The notes under the pieces are model-generated. The model searched no databases, had not been told where the DNA came from, and saw only the letters and a program-made list of their open reading frames with translations. Shown here one piece after another: positions 63,971-64,000 of a DNA stretch of 64,000 bases; within the stretch, counting starts at the first letter, position 1, and every line of letters begins with the position of its first letter. The translations under genes and the position numbers were made by a program. The stretch is from Methylobacter marinus A45 (GTDB lineage: Bacteria; Pseudomonadota; Gammaproteobacteria; Methylococcales; Methylomonadaceae): the NCBI RefSeq assembly GCF_000383855.1, contig NZ_KB912877.1:3392282-3456281 (forward strand), given 5' to 3'.

Positions 63971-64000
63971 CTGAAAATTGCTATTGCAGCTTATTAGCTG

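Overview
The window looks like a gammaproteobacterial chromosome, most likely a methanotroph or relative of the Methylococcales. This is inferred from the VPLPA/PEP-CTERM exosortase system, the style of dispersed REP-like repeats and the gene content. No methane-oxidation marker lies in the window, so the assignment is tentative. There is no rRNA, tRNA, CRISPR array or complete transposase gene.

Region 1 (1-11.4 kb, GC-rich, all plus strand) is a urea-use locus: the 3' part of urtA, urtBCDE (ABC urea importer), hupE/ureJ (nickel uptake), ureD, ureABC (urease) and ureEFG (nickel insertion). Every active-site residue of UreC is present. UrtE carries an unusual in-frame insert of about 26 residues. 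Region 2 (11.5-16.4 kb) holds a nitroreductase-pirin-DoxX operon divergent from a LysR regulator, a small secreted helical protein, lexA and a 49-residue membrane peptide gene directly behind lexA. Region 3 (16.4-22.2 kb) holds a minus-strand pair (GT4 glycosyltransferase and B12-binding radical SAM enzyme) and a two-haem cytochrome c. Region 4 (22.7-30.2 kb) is a tyrosine catabolism locus: hpd, hmgA, fah and maiA as one overlapping minus-strand operon, acetoacetyl-CoA synthetase with a small unknown gene ahead of it, and, divergent from hpd, a protein with the ligand pattern of haem-oxygenase-like di-iron oxidases.

Region 5 (31.4-64 kb) is an exopolysaccharide and exosortase locus. It runs from a polyprenyl-phosphate sugar transferase through a VPLPA-CTERM protein, outer-membrane export protein, beta-barrel, chain-length protein and P-loop ATPase. 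It continues with a beta-helix protein, a Wzx flippase, a Wzy-like polymerase, many glycosyltransferases, a pyruvyl transferase, a sulfotransferase, APS kinase, a DHH phosphoesterase, acetyl- and acyltransferases, a UDP-sugar dehydrogenase, a GT26-STAS fusion, an exosortase fused to EpsI, and a TPR lipoprotein (PrsT type). The gene set predicts a sulfated, pyruvylated, acylated acidic polysaccharide. A probable cyclic di-GMP-I riboswitch precedes the VPLPA-CTERM gene, tying the sorted surface protein to biofilm signalling.

The gaps are rich in short repeats: a GTGGGAGCGA palindrome family, a TTGTAGGTGCGAATTC family around the first polysaccharide module, and three MITE-like elements with 4-bp target duplications. 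Two of these elements have split an older palindrome. The strongest leads are the riboswitch/exosortase link, the sulfation trio (sulfotransferase, CysC, DHH), the candidate di-iron oxidase beside tyrosine catabolism, the GT26-STAS fusion, and the radical SAM/GT pair.
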